From NCBI GenBank assembly GCA_947460235.1, contig CANHGK010000008.1:77453-112627 (forward strand): DNA of 35,175 nucleotides, read 5' to 3'. A program made the translations under genes and the position numbers. The notes below the pieces were generated by a model, which was not told the DNA's origin, searched no databases, and saw only the letters and a program-made list of their open reading frames with translations. This document shows positions 1 through 9,986 of this stretch, piece by piece (positions within the stretch are counted from its first letter, which is position 1; each line of letters begins with the position of its first letter). This stretch comes from Paenibacillaceae bacterium. Lineage in GTDB: Bacteria > Bacillota > Bacilli > Paenibacillales > CANHGK01.

Positions 1-2251
1 GATCACGGACAATGACAGTTCAGAAGTGATTGTTGATACGGCAGCGGAGCAGTTTTTGCAACGTGTTGTAGACGCGGATGGTTCCGTTGTTTGGGATACG
101 GCAGTTACCGGGGGAAGGTTTAAAGATTTATTGACGATGGAGGATCATCAGCAATCCTATTTACTTGGAAAATTACTTGTGAATCGTGTCGATCCAACAG
201 CGCAATACATTTTGACATTGGAGTTTGATCCACAATCATTTGAAGATTTTTTGGCAGAATTTAATCAGGCGGGTGATCAACAAGCTCGTTTGGTAGATAC
301 TCGCGAACAAATCATTATCTATGATCAGGATCCAAAATTAATTGGTCAAAAAGTCAATTCCGTTCAACCTTCGCCGCCGCCATGGATGCAAAAGATGGGC
401 AAACCTGGACAGCGTGGTCTTGCGCAAGATCAGAAAAAATCGGAAGCACGCGGCGGATTTATGCCGGTAGGTCCAGAACGGTTTCCCAAGGAAATGCTTG
501 TGTATGCACCGCTCACCGTTGCACCGTGGCAAGTGATGACAACGATCGATTTTCGTGCCATTAATGATGCAGCCTGGCTATCGTTATGGCAATTAAATGT
601 TGGTCTTATTGGCGCTGCTTTGATCATTTCGTTTCTCATTGCGTGGTACACGAAACGATCTGTGGCACGCCCGATTGTTCGGCTTGGTCGCATATTAAAC
701 GCTGTTGGTGAAACAGATGTCGTTCCGGAAACGGTCGCAGTTAGAGGGACGGATGAACTAGCGGGACTCGGTGAGGCCACGAACCGAGTTGCTGAACTGG
801 TAATTAAAGTGAATGCGATCACCTCGCAAATTCGTCAGCTGCTCGACTATTCAGGACAAGGATTTCTGTCTTTTGGGCATGGATTAACGATCGAGCCAAC
901 GTACAGTCAAGCGTGTGAGTGGATGCTTGGTATGAAACATCTCGGCGGGAAATCAGTGGCGTCATTACTTTTCGAACATGAAGAACTTACGATGCAAGAG
1001 ATGCTCGTTAGTGTTTTTGGTGCTACGACTTCTGCGGAGCGAGAAATGTACATTTCTTTGTTTCCGCAAGAGTTTAAACGAAACGGACGTACGTTTGAAA
1101 TTTCGTATAAAACGATCATGCGAGGACATGAACTTGCCTTAATGCTTGTGCTTACTGATGTTACGATGCAACGACGATTGATGGAAAAAATCGAGTCGGA
1201 GTCGAAAATGTTGCAAATGATCGTTAAGGTTGTGCAGCAAAAATCAGACTTTTTTTACACAATCGATGAATGGAAACGTTTTGTGGCGCAAGATTGTTCT
1301 GAACTGATTCACAGTCAAAACGATGATTGGATGGATGTATTCGACCAATTATACCGAGCGATCCATACATTTAAGGGGAGTTTCGGTCAGTTTGGACTTA
1401 GTAAAGCAGCGAAACAATTGCATGAATTGGAAACATCGTTATCTGAAGCGGCGGAAGCGTGGGAAGAAATTGGCCATTTGCAGGAACATGTGGCCACGTG
1501 GTCACTAGATAAGGTACTCGAACTGGAATTGGAAATGTTACAGGATGTACTTGGAGAGACGTTCTTTCATCGCAATACAGGAACCGTCATCGATATGGCA
1601 AGATTACATGCCTTTGAAAAACGAATCGTTGATGTACTTGCAGAACGCGAGGTTGAGTTAGTACGTGCAGAATTACGTCGTTTAAATCATGTTTCGATCC
1701 GCCAATTATTTGAAGCATATCCGCGATTCGTTTCCGAACTTGCAGAAGGATTGGAAAAGTTTGTGCATCCGTTACTTATTTTAGGTGATGATGTGCTTGT
1801 TGATCCGGATCGTTATCGGAGTTGGACACAAAGTTTTGTGCATTTGTTTCGGAATATGCTCGATCATGGCATCGAAACCCCAGACGAACGCTTGGAATCT
1901 GGAAAAGACGAATTTGGAACCATTCGTTGCGACGTTCGTGCAGTGGGGGAGAACATGGTACTTACGGTAAGTGATGATGGTCGCGGCATCAATACGGAAC
2001 GGGTTAAACAAAAAGCGATTGAGAAACAACTCATTACACCAGAAGATGCAGCGTTGCTCGAAGTGGCCGATGTAATTGGATTTATTTTTGCGGATTCCTT
2101 TTCAACAAAGGATACGGTCAGTGAACTATCTGGACGTGGTGTGGGCATGAGCGCTGTTAAGGCGGAAACCGAGGCCCTCGGGGGTACTTTAACGGTCAAA
2201 AGCAAGCTTGGTGAAGGAACAATATTTATGTTTGAAATGCCAATCGAATGA
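1..2251 (+). CDS. CheA-like membrane histidine kinase with Hpt domain (5' end outside window)
   Basis: The reading frame is open from base 2 and the first possible start (GTG at 26) lacks a clear ribosome site, so the gene begins upstream of the window. Visible order: part of an extracellular Cache-like sensor domain; one membrane segment (about bases 590-650, LIGAALIISFLIAW); a HAMP linker; a PAS-like region (GQGFLSFGHGLTIEPTYS); an Hpt domain with phospho-acceptor His in IHTFKGSFGQFG (His codon 1364-1366); and a CheA-type ATPase with N box HLFRNMLDHGIE, G1 DDGRGI and G2 GRGVGM. Known for the family: ATP-dependent autophosphorylation of the Hpt histidine and transfer to a response regulator. 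No CheW-like domain and no receiver are present. It is a paralogue of the kinase at 23653-26205, with the same order and nearly the same motifs. Ligand and partner are unknown; the CheY-like protein at 31151-31525 is one candidate. Confidence 0.85.
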   Translation, partial: ITDNDSSEVIVDTAAEQFLQRVVDADGSVVWDTAVTGGRFKDLLTMEDHQQSYLLGKLLVNRVDPTAQYILTLEFDPQSFEDFLAEFNQAGDQQARLVDTREQIIIYDQDPKLIGQKVNSVQPSPPPWMQKMGKPGQRGLAQDQKKSEARGGFMPVGPERFPKEMLVYAPLTVAPWQVMTTIDFRAINDAAWLSLWQLNVGLIGAALIISFLIAWYTKRSVARPIVRLGRILNAVGETDVVPETVAVRGTDELAGLGEATNRVAELVIKVNAITSQIRQLLDYSGQGFLSFGHGLTIEPTYSQACEWMLGMKHLGGKSVASLLFEHEELTMQEMLVSVFGATTSAEREMYISLFPQEFKRNGRTFEISYKTIMRGHELALMLVLTDVTMQRRLMEKIESESKMLQMIVKVVQQKSDFFYTIDEWKRFVAQDCSELIHSQNDDWMDVFDQLYRAIHTFKGSFGQFGLSKAAKQLHELETSLSEAAEAWEEIGHLQEHVATWSLDKVLELELEMLQDVLGETFFHRNTGTVIDMARLHAFEKRIVDVLAEREVELVRAELRRLNHVSIRQLFEAYPRFVSELAEGLEKFVHPLLILGDDVLVDPDRYRSWTQSFVHLFRNMLDHGIETPDERLESGKDEFGTIRCDVRAVGENMVLTVSDDGRGINTERVKQKAIEKQLITPEDAALLEVADVIGFIFADSFSTKDTVSELSGRGVGMSAVKAETEALGGTLTVKSKLGEGTIFMFEMPIE

Positions 2252-2257
2252 TTCCGT

Positions 2258-2287
2258 TTGGTGTCCAGGCCTTCTTTCGTTTATAAT
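2258..2287 (+). promoter_or_regulatory. Sigma-A-type promoter of mqnC
   Basis: TTGGTG at 2258-2263 and a perfect TATAAT at 2282-2287 are 18 bases apart. They lie in the 77-base gap between the kinase stop codon and mqnC, about 40 bases ahead of the mqnC ATG. Confidence 0.6.
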
Positions 2288-2328
2288 ATGTTGGATAGCT
2301 TTTTTCCAGGGTGGAAGGGGATAGCAAC

Positions 2329-3468
2329 ATGACAGCAATTGACGCGATTTTGGCGCGTGCCGTTGCAGGAGAACGTCTGACAATGGAAGACGGACTTGCA
2401 CTTTATGCTTCGCAAGAAGTAGAGAAAATTGGACAAGCGGCGAATCAAGTGATGAAGCGTTGGCATCCGGAACCGGTTACGACATTCGTCATCGGACGGA
2501 ATGTAAACTATACGAATATATGTGATGTGTATTGCAAATTTTGCGCATTTTACCGGGCACCTGGCAAAGAAGGTGGCTATGTCCTTGAAGATCAAGTCAT
2601 TTTCGATAAAATCCAAGAAACGATCAATGTTGGTGGTACCGAGATTTTGATGCAGGGCGGTACGAATCCGAATTTGCCGTTCAGTTATTATACGAATTTA
2701 CTACGCGGAATTAAGCAGCGTTTTCCGGAGATCACGATGCATTCATTTTCTCCTGCGGAAATTCATAAGATGGTAGAAGTATCAGACGGATTGACGCTTG
2801 AGCAAGTTGTTCGTGATATCCATGAAGCAGGTCTAGATTCGTTGCCTGGTGGCGGTGCAGAAATTTTGGATGATCGCACGCGGAAGCGGATTAGCCGGTT
2901 GAAAGGTTCGTGGCGTGATTGGATGGATGTGATGACGACTGCGCATCGCATCGGTATGCACACGACAGCGACAATGGTTATTGGATTCGGGGAATCAATG
3001 GAAGAACGAGTCTTGCATTTGCTTCGTATTCGCGACGCACAAGATCTGGTCAAAGAGAACGGATGGAATACGCCAGGCTTTCTCGCATTTATTCCGTGGA
3101 CGTTTCAACCGGACAATACGAATTTGAAGGGCGAGAAAGTAACGCCTGAAGAATACTTGAAAAACTTAGCGATTTGTCGTTTGATGCTCGACAACATTCC
3201 GAATTTCCAATCATCATGGGTGACGATGGGGCCAGAAGTTGGGAAGCTTTCACTCGAATATGGTTGTAACGACTTCGGAAGTACGATGATCGAAGAAAAT
3301 GTTGTTTCTGCCGCAGGTGCGACACATAAAGTGAACATATCATTAATCTTAAAATTGATCCGAGAGGCAGGCAAAATTCCTGCGCAACGGAATACCAAAT
3401 ATCAGATTTTGCGATCGTTCGATCAAGAAGGTTCGCAAGTGGAACGCGATTTTGTAATGCAAAACTAA
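2329..3468 (+). CDS. mqnC: Cyclic dehypoxanthine futalosine synthase, radical SAM (menaquinone biosynthesis)
   Basis: MqnC converts dehypoxanthine futalosine to its cyclic form in the futalosine route to menaquinone, in the cytoplasm. The 379-residue protein has the radical-SAM cluster motif CxxxCxxC (Cys65, Cys69, Cys72, in NICDVYCKFCAFYR). MqnC-type blocks follow: GGTEILMQGG, a SFSPAEIHKM segment, LDSLPGGGAEIL, TTATMVIGFGE and FLAFIPWTFQP. The AFYR after the third Cys and the PGGGAEIL block favour MqnC over its relative MqnE. I chose ATG 2329, not the in-frame GTG at 2311, because AAGGGG at 2315-2320 is a well-spaced ribosome site for the ATG. It has its own promoter and terminator and so looks monocistronic. 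Other mqn genes are not in the window. Its presence implies that the organism uses futalosine rather than, or as well as, the classical men pathway. Confidence 0.9.
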   Translation: MTAIDAILARAVAGERLTMEDGLALYASQEVEKIGQAANQVMKRWHPEPVTTFVIGRNVNYTNICDVYCKFCAFYRAPGKEGGYVLEDQVIFDKIQETINVGGTEILMQGGTNPNLPFSYYTNLLRGIKQRFPEITMHSFSPAEIHKMVEVSDGLTLEQVVRDIHEAGLDSLPGGGAEILDDRTRKRISRLKGSWRDWMDVMTTAHRIGMHTTATMVIGFGESMEERVLHLLRIRDAQDLVKENGWNTPGFLAFIPWTFQPDNTNLKGEKVTPEEYLKNLAICRLMLDNIPNFQSSWVTMGPEVGKLSLEYGCNDFGSTMIEENVVSAAGATHKVNISLILKLIREAGKIPAQRNTKYQILRSFDQEGSQVERDFVMQN

Positions 3469-3484
3469 TCCGTAGCTTTTATGT

Positions 3485-3520
3485 AAAAAGGTTTGATGCA
3501 AAGGCGCATCAAGCCTTTTT
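3485..3520 (+). terminator. Rho-independent terminator after mqnC
   Basis: An inverted repeat pairs AAAAAGG-TTTGATGC with GCATCAAG-CCTTTTT around a short loop and ends in five T. It lies 17 bases after the mqnC stop codon. Confidence 0.8.
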
Positions 3521-3623
3521 ATGTTTAAATTGCATTCCAAAGACCTAATTAAATTTTAAGCGACACTACATTTTGGGAGGCAATTAAACGGTTAACGAAG
3601 AATGTTGTAAGTAAGGGGTGATT

Positions 3624-6600
3624 ATGACCATGGACGGTCGCGGTTTTTCTGTAAAGTTGTTGTTGACATTTTTGTTGGTTGTGATCCTGTTTGGCGTGAT
3701 GATGACCGATTATAATAGTATACCTAGATCTCTAGCTTCAGCGAATACGTCACCAACGAATATTGACTTAAACAACACAATGATTGCGGAAAATGTTGTC
3801 GCTGGTACTTCAGTCGGATTATTAAGTGCAACCGACCCAGATATCGGAGATGCATTTGTTTATACGTTGGTTGCGGGGTCAGGCGATACGGATAATGCGA
3901 ACTTCGTGATTAATGGTGCTATATTAAAGACGGTTGCCTTGCCTGATTATGAGTCGAAGTCCGTCGAATCCATCAGGATACAAGTGAGCGACCAAGCAGG
4001 TGGAACGTTTGAACGAGTGTTTTCAATTCAAATTTCAAATGTAAATGAGCCGCCAACACCAACTAATACAACTCATACAATCAATGAAGATGAGATACTT
4101 ACGTGTACTTTAGCGGACTTTCCATACTCAGATCCTGAAAATGATGCGCTAACGAAGGTGAAAATCACCTCGATTCCGGTAAATGGAAAGTTGCAGTTAA
4201 ACGGTACAGATGTCACATTAAATCAAGAAATTATCCGAGCGAATATTTTGTCTGGACTACTCACGTTTACTCCCGTTACGAATGCAAGTGGCGCATCATA
4301 TGCCACAATCGGATTTCGGGTCTCGGATGGGAATTTTCTAAGTCCAATGACTCGCAATCTGGTGGTTCAAGTTAATCCTGTGAACGATCCACCAACGGCA
4401 CAAGGGAGTACGATAACCACGCTTGAAGATACAGATATAACAATTAACGCGTCACTTTTTTCTAGTTACAATGACATTGAAAATATACCGATGAGTGCTG
4501 TGAAAATAACTGCATTGCCCTTGAAGGGTAGCTTGAAATTAGATGGAATTCCAGTTTCGACGGAGCAAGTCATCACGGTTTCAAATTTGACGTCAGGGTT
4601 GCTAAAATTCAGTCCTGCGTTGAATGGAAATGGCATTAGTTATGCCTCGATCTCGTTTAAGGTCAGTGATGGTGTCGATTATTCCATTTTAGACCAAGTG
4701 ATCGTCATGAATGTCACGCCTGTGAACGATTTGCCAAACGCGTCAAATCAAAGTGTGACGACCAATGAAGATACGACGGTCTCATTTTCACTAAACAGTT
4801 TTGGGTACACGGATATCGATGGTAATGCGTTGAACAAGTTGAAAATTACTGCACTCCCGGCTAAGGGGAATTTGCAACTAAGCGGTGTCGATACGATTTT
4901 GAATCAAGAAATAACTGCTGCGGATATTAGCGGTGGGAAATTAAAATTTATTCCAGTTGCGAACGAGTTCGGGAATACGTATACGATGTTTAGCTTTAAA
5001 GTGAATGATGGGAGCGCTTATAGTACATCCGCATTTGTGATGACGATAGATGTTACTGCGGTAAACGATGCCCCAACTGCTGAAAATATTTCTGTGAATA
5101 CATTAGAAGACATCAGTAAAGTAATTACTACCCCATTAATAAAATTTTCTGATATCGAAAACGATCAGCTTGCCAAAATAAAAATCACGTCACTTCCAAG
5201 TCCGAGTGTAGGCAAATTACAACGTAATGGTGTGGATGTTACGGTCGCTCAAGAAATTTCGCGTGCGGACCTTGATGGAAGCTTGCTGGTGTATACCCCA
5301 GCAGCCAATGGAAACGGAACGCCTTACACGACATTCACTTATCAAGTGAGTGATGGACAATTATACAGTTCGATTTCGTATTCGGTTACCATCAATGTGG
5401 GTCCGGTGAATGATTTGCCTACGTCGACAAATGATTCAATAACCATATTGGAAGATATGACGTATCCATTGAGAACGACAAGTTTTAGATATCACGATAT
5501 TGAAAACACACCACTAAGCAAGGTGAAAATAACCCAACTTCCTCAAGTCGGAAAACTGTTGCTTGTTGCAAACGATGTGCAATTAAATCAAGAAATTACG
5601 AAAGCAGATATTGATGCGGGGTTACTCACATACGTTCCGGTATCAAATGCGTTTGGATTTTCATATGACAATATCATGTTCCAAGTATCGGATGGTACTG
5701 GATATAGCCTCATTTCCTACAAAACAAGCTTTAATGTCACGTCGGTAAGTGAACCTCCGACAGCAACGAATGGAACAATTACATTGATAGAGGATCAAAC
5801 AAAAGCGTTTTCAGTGTCTGATTTAGGATACGAAGACTTAGATCTTGATCCACTTGTTCATGTCCAAATTACTTCATTGCCGAAAGCCGGAAAACTTCAA
5901 GTGGACGGAATCGATGTGCTCGTAAATCAATTGATTACAAAATCGAGCATCGATTCAGGGAAATTTCAATTCATTCCTGCGGCCAATGGAACGGGAATTC
6001 CATATGCTACGTTTTCCTTTAAGGTATACGATGGCCAGTATTATAGTGATCTTATGTACACGTTAACCGTGAATGTGACGCCAGTTAACGATCCACCTAC
6101 CGCAACAGACGGTTATTTCGAAATCATGGAAGACATCAAAACGAAAGTAACATTCGATAAGTTTAACTATTTGGATGTAGAAAATGATGCATTTACAACA
6201 GTCAAAATCACATCGTTACCATCGTTCGGCATTTTACAATTGAACTCCAAACCTGTAACGATGAACCAAGAAATTAGCCTGATCGATATTATCGCAGGGA
6301 AATTAGTGTATGCACCGGCGATGAATAAATATGGGAACCCATATTCTTCATTTGGATTTAAAGTGTTTGACGGAAAAGAGTACTCGGTTTCAAATTATAC
6401 GATGACCATTGTTGTTACATCGGTAAATGATGCGCCTTCATCTGCAAACCAATCCATGATGATGGACATTGACAAATCAATTGTATTAACATCCAAATCA
6501 TTTTCGTTTTCTGACGTTGACAAAGACACACTTGCTAAAGTGAAAATCACATCTAAATCGAAAGGGAAGTTACAATTAAATTCCATTGATGTTACAAATC

Positions 6601-9600
6601 AACAAGAAATTACATTGGCAGATTTGGATGCGGGGAAGTTGGTATATACACCGCTTGCCAAAGAATTAGGAACGCCCTATGCAACGATAGGATTTCAGGT
6701 TTCTGATGGAAATCTATATAGTAATCTTCCAGAGTATTTATTTACAATTAATGTTGTAGATATGAATGACCCACCCGTTGCGAACGATTTGAACGTGGCA
6801 GTCGTAGAAGATACATTGAAAAAAAATGTGTTTTTATCGGCGACGGATGCAGAAAAGAGTCCATTAACGTATTCGATCGTCACGCAGTCGGGTAAAGGAG
6901 TTGTGGTCATTACCGATGTAAAAACGGGAGCATATACGTATACGCCAAATGCAAATGAAAACGGTTCGGATACGTTTACTTTTCTTGCAAATGACGGAGT
7001 ATCTGATTCGAACATCGCGACTGTGCATGTAAGCATTCAAGCAGTAAATGATATTCCGCTCGCTTCAAGTGGTACGCTCGATGTCGAAATTAACGGTTCT
7101 AAAAGTGGTCAATTAATTGGGACTGACGTAGATGGAAATCCATTGACATTCAAAATCGTTTCACCGGCGACCAAAGGATTGGTAACGCTGAATCCGACAA
7201 CAGGCGCATTTTCATATCAAACATCTTCGAATCTACCTGGGTCAGACAGTTTCACGTTTAAGGGCAATGACGGAACGCTTGACTCTATCGTGGCTACCGT
7301 AAACATAACAATACACGTTCCAAACAAAGTGCCTGTCGCAGAAAATATCATTATGAAAATGGTGTTGGAACGCGGACTTACGAAAAAAGCAACATTGAAA
7401 GCGGAAGATCTAGATAAAAGTCCACTAACCTTTTCAATTGTTACACCACCAACGGATGGGCAAGTGGTAATTACAAATTCGTCAACAGGAGAGTTTACGT
7501 ATACTGCGAAAGCGGATGCTACGAAAAATGATGTCTTTTATTTTAAGGTCAATGATGGAACGGATGATTCAAACGTTGCTCAAGTTGAAGTGTGGATCAA
7601 ACCAAAAAATTATTTGCCGATCACGAGTGATGGAACATTTTCGCTACTTGAAGATGGTGAGCTGCTCAATCATATGATCGCAAGTGATAAAGATGGTGAT
7701 CCACTTACATTTTACGTTTATAAAAGCCCAGAATTAGGTAACGTAGATATTACATCTCAATCTTCCGGTGAATTTAAGTACAAACCGGGTGCGAACCGAA
7801 ATGGAAAAGATACATTTCAATTCATCGTCAATGACGGATACGAGGAATCGAATGTTTCGAAGGTTACTTTCACCATTTCGGAAGTGAATGATGCTCCAAT
7901 CGCACATGATTCTACCATTCAAGTGAAACAGAATGTTTCAAAAGCGGATGTTTTGCATGCAGAAGATGTTGATTTGGATAAACTAAGCTACGTAATCGTT
8001 ACAAAACCGACGAAGGGTAACGTAAGTATCAAAAATGCTGCATTGGCACAATTTTTATATGTTGCTGGTTCAACTGCAAATGGAACAGATACGTTTACGT
8101 TCAAGGCAAATGACGGGAAAGTAGATTCGAACATCGCGACCGTAACGATTCAAATCGAAGCGCCTCCGGTCCCGCCATTTATACCATATACACCTGAAGA
8201 ACCGACGCCGATCGTACCGAATGAAAAGCCGACAGCGGAAGATCAGCAATTTACAATTGCGGAAGATCAATCGTTAAAAACGACGCTTAAAGCCGCGGAT
8301 CCTGAAGGCGCGTCAATAACATACAGAATTACGGAACAACCAAGACACGGAAAAGTTGAGATCACCAACAAACAAACGGGTACACTTACCTATATCCCAG
8401 ATGTAGATGTTAACGGCGAAGATCGGTTCAAATTTGTCGCATCGGACGGGAATCAAGATTCCAACGAAGCACAAATTACTATAACGATTTCTCCAGTTGA
8501 TGATGCACCGGTGATGAGTGAAATCAAACCAATCAATGATCCGATCGGCCAAAAGGTATTAACGATTCCATTTGCACAATTGTTCGATCACAGTAATGCA
8601 AAATCTGCAGATCAAAAACCAATCGGATTTATTTTGCAAAACATTGAAAATGGTCAATTGAAAAAGAATGGCAAACCGGTCGAACCCGGTAAGACAAAGA
8701 TTAGCGCTGGTGATACGTTGCAATGGACCGCACCGTTAAAAACGTACGGTAACGTAAAAGCATTTACTTTATTGGCGTCGGATGATTCCAAGAACTCGTC
8801 TTCGCCGGTTTCCGTTGCGATTGACCGCAAGAAGTCGAATCACGCCCCTATCGTTCAGGAATTACAATTGCAAGTAAGTTCAGGAAAAAGTGTTGATGCG
8901 AATATTGTTGCTTCAGATTCTGATGGTGATCCTTTGCAATATCAAATGGTAGTTGGTCCGCATAAAGGAAATGTACTTTTAAACCCGCATTCAGGCGCGT
9001 TAAAATACGCTTCAACAGGCCCGAAAGGGGCAGATCAATTCAGGGTTCGAATATCTGATGGTGAAGATGAATTAATGATGAACGTCACCGTTCAGGTCGG
9101 CCCAGCTTCTGAATTTCCGATGTTACTACCAGAGCCAACGATGCTACAAATTGCACCAGGAGCAGAAGTGTCCGGTAAAATCCAAGCGGACATGGCAAAA
9201 CCAGAACTGATTGAATATGTCGTAAGTATGCCAGCGAAATTCGGAAATTTAGAAGTAAACTCCAAGACGGGAGTGTATCATTATGTTCCCAAAGAAGGGT
9301 TTTCGGGACGAGATCAATTTGCAATTGTAGCTATGCATGGAGACGCCAAATCAGATCCTCAAGTGATTCATGTAGAAATAAAAAACACGCCGCAAGTGCA
9401 CAAGGCAATTATGAAGAGCTATCCGGATGGTACATTTAAGCCGGAACAGCCGGTGAGTCGCTCCGAGTTAGCAGATACGATTATAAAAGTGACTTCGATT
9501 CCGAAATTGAAGCCTTCAGTGCCGCGCTTTCAGGATGTTCCGAAATCAAGTGCCAATTATGCAGCGATCGAAACGGTAAGTGCATACTCTTGGATTCATG

Positions 9601-9974
9601 GTGGATCGCACCATCAGTTTAATCCAACGAAACCGATTAGTCGCAAGGAAATGATTTATATTTTGCTCCGGCTCGAAAAAGCTGGTTTTTTGAAAATGGA
9701 TACAAAACAAATTCAAAAAACGAAGATCTCATGGTTAATCCGTCGGGATTTGAAGAAGATGCAGACATTTGATTACGTGTGGCAATGGGTCACGCGAAAA
9801 GAAGTTGCGATTATTTTCAATCGAATTTTGAAACGCGGTCCAGTACTTGGCGTGAAGAAATCACCTTGGAAAGATGTGACACTTAAAAATCCGGCATTTT
9901 CGGATTTGTATGAAGCGGCGGTTTCACATCGTGGTCTCATTCAACCGATGAAAGAAACGATCATCAAAAAATAA
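3624..9974 (+). CDS. Giant SLH-anchored surface protein with cadherin-like and tandem-95/Big_9-type repeats
   Basis: About 2,116 residues. Order: signal peptide (hydrophobic LLLTFLLVVILFGVMM, likely cleavage near SLASA); one cadherin-like domain to about residue 145 with acidic ATDPDIGDAF; eight repeats of about 113 residues with the core KVKITSLPxxGKLQLNG, a QEI segment, SFKVSDG and VTPVNDPPTA ends; at least eight shorter Big_9/VCBS-type repeats of about 92 residues (for example DTFTFKANDG); and a C-terminal SLH region with three TRAE-like motifs (VSRSE, ISRKE, VTRKE). SLH domains bind pyruvylated secondary cell wall polymer, so the protein should sit in the S-layer, probably as a calcium-binding adhesin or matrix protein; its ligand is unknown. 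AAGGGGTGA (3613-3621) precedes ATG 3624 and ATG 3630; either could start. The third SLH copy is degenerate. brxC follows after 12 bases and may be co-transcribed. Confidence 0.85.
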   Translation: MTMDGRGFSVKLLLTFLLVVILFGVMMTDYNSIPRSLASANTSPTNIDLNNTMIAENVVAGTSVGLLSATDPDIGDAFVYTLVAGSGDTDNANFVINGAILKTVALPDYESKSVESIRIQVSDQAGGTFERVFSIQISNVNEPPTPTNTTHTINEDEILTCTLADFPYSDPENDALTKVKITSIPVNGKLQLNGTDVTLNQEIIRANILSGLLTFTPVTNASGASYATIGFRVSDGNFLSPMTRNLVVQVNPVNDPPTAQGSTITTLEDTDITINASLFSSYNDIENIPMSAVKITALPLKGSLKLDGIPVSTEQVITVSNLTSGLLKFSPALNGNGISYASISFKVSDGVDYSILDQVIVMNVTPVNDLPNASNQSVTTNEDTTVSFSLNSFGYTDIDGNALNKLKITALPAKGNLQLSGVDTILNQEITAADISGGKLKFIPVANEFGNTYTMFSFKVNDGSAYSTSAFVMTIDVTAVNDAPTAENISVNTLEDISKVITTPLIKFSDIENDQLAKIKITSLPSPSVGKLQRNGVDVTVAQEISRADLDGSLLVYTPAANGNGTPYTTFTYQVSDGQLYSSISYSVTINVGPVNDLPTSTNDSITILEDMTYPLRTTSFRYHDIENTPLSKVKITQLPQVGKLLLVANDVQLNQEITKADIDAGLLTYVPVSNAFGFSYDNIMFQVSDGTGYSLISYKTSFNVTSVSEPPTATNGTITLIEDQTKAFSVSDLGYEDLDLDPLVHVQITSLPKAGKLQVDGIDVLVNQLITKSSIDSGKFQFIPAANGTGIPYATFSFKVYDGQYYSDLMYTLTVNVTPVNDPPTATDGYFEIMEDIKTKVTFDKFNYLDVENDAFTTVKITSLPSFGILQLNSKPVTMNQEISLIDIIAGKLVYAPAMNKYGNPYSSFGFKVFDGKEYSVSNYTMTIVVTSVNDAPSSANQSMMMDIDKSIVLTSKSFSFSDVDKDTLAKVKITSKSKGKLQLNSIDVTNQQEITLADLDAGKLVYTPLAKELGTPYATIGFQVSDGNLYSNLPEYLFTINVVDMNDPPVANDLNVAVVEDTLKKNVFLSATDAEKSPLTYSIVTQSGKGVVVITDVKTGAYTYTPNANENGSDTFTFLANDGVSDSNIATVHVSIQAVNDIPLASSGTLDVEINGSKSGQLIGTDVDGNPLTFKIVSPATKGLVTLNPTTGAFSYQTSSNLPGSDSFTFKGNDGTLDSIVATVNITIHVPNKVPVAENIIMKMVLERGLTKKATLKAEDLDKSPLTFSIVTPPTDGQVVITNSSTGEFTYTAKADATKNDVFYFKVNDGTDDSNVAQVEVWIKPKNYLPITSDGTFSLLEDGELLNHMIASDKDGDPLTFYVYKSPELGNVDITSQSSGEFKYKPGANRNGKDTFQFIVNDGYEESNVSKVTFTISEVNDAPIAHDSTIQVKQNVSKADVLHAEDVDLDKLSYVIVTKPTKGNVSIKNAALAQFLYVAGSTANGTDTFTFKANDGKVDSNIATVTIQIEAPPVPPFIPYTPEEPTPIVPNEKPTAEDQQFTIAEDQSLKTTLKAADPEGASITYRITEQPRHGKVEITNKQTGTLTYIPDVDVNGEDRFKFVASDGNQDSNEAQITITISPVDDAPVMSEIKPINDPIGQKVLTIPFAQLFDHSNAKSADQKPIGFILQNIENGQLKKNGKPVEPGKTKISAGDTLQWTAPLKTYGNVKAFTLLASDDSKNSSSPVSVAIDRKKSNHAPIVQELQLQVSSGKSVDANIVASDSDGDPLQYQMVVGPHKGNVLLNPHSGALKYASTGPKGADQFRVRISDGEDELMMNVTVQVGPASEFPMLLPEPTMLQIAPGAEVSGKIQADMAKPELIEYVVSMPAKFGNLEVNSKTGVYHYVPKEGFSGRDQFAIVAMHGDAKSDPQVIHVEIKNTPQVHKAIMKSYPDGTFKPEQPVSRSELADTIIKVTSIPKLKPSVPRFQDVPKSSANYAAIETVSAYSWIHGGSHHQFNPTKPISRKEMIYILLRLEKAGFLKMDTKQIQKTKISWLIRRDLKKMQTFDYVWQWVTRKEVAIIFNRILKRGPVLGVKKSPWKDVTLKNPAFSDLYEAAVSHRGLIQPMKETIIKK

Positions 9975-9986
9975 GGCGGGATGGCC

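Noticed and set aside
3575-3621. GGGAGG followed by a 12-codon frame starting ATT, just before the giant surface protein gene, as a leader peptide
   Set aside because: The ribosome site is only 2 bases from the ATT, too close for normal initiation, and the peptide shows no regulatory codon run.
3521-3623. Possible riboswitch or promoter ahead of the giant surface protein gene
   Set aside because: I could not match c-di-GMP or other riboswitch cores, and the TTGCAT at 3530-3535 has no well-spaced -10.
8313-8552. Minus-strand open frames inside the giant surface protein gene
   Set aside because: They have no ribosome sites or recognisable domains and are explained by codon bias of the repeat-coding strand.
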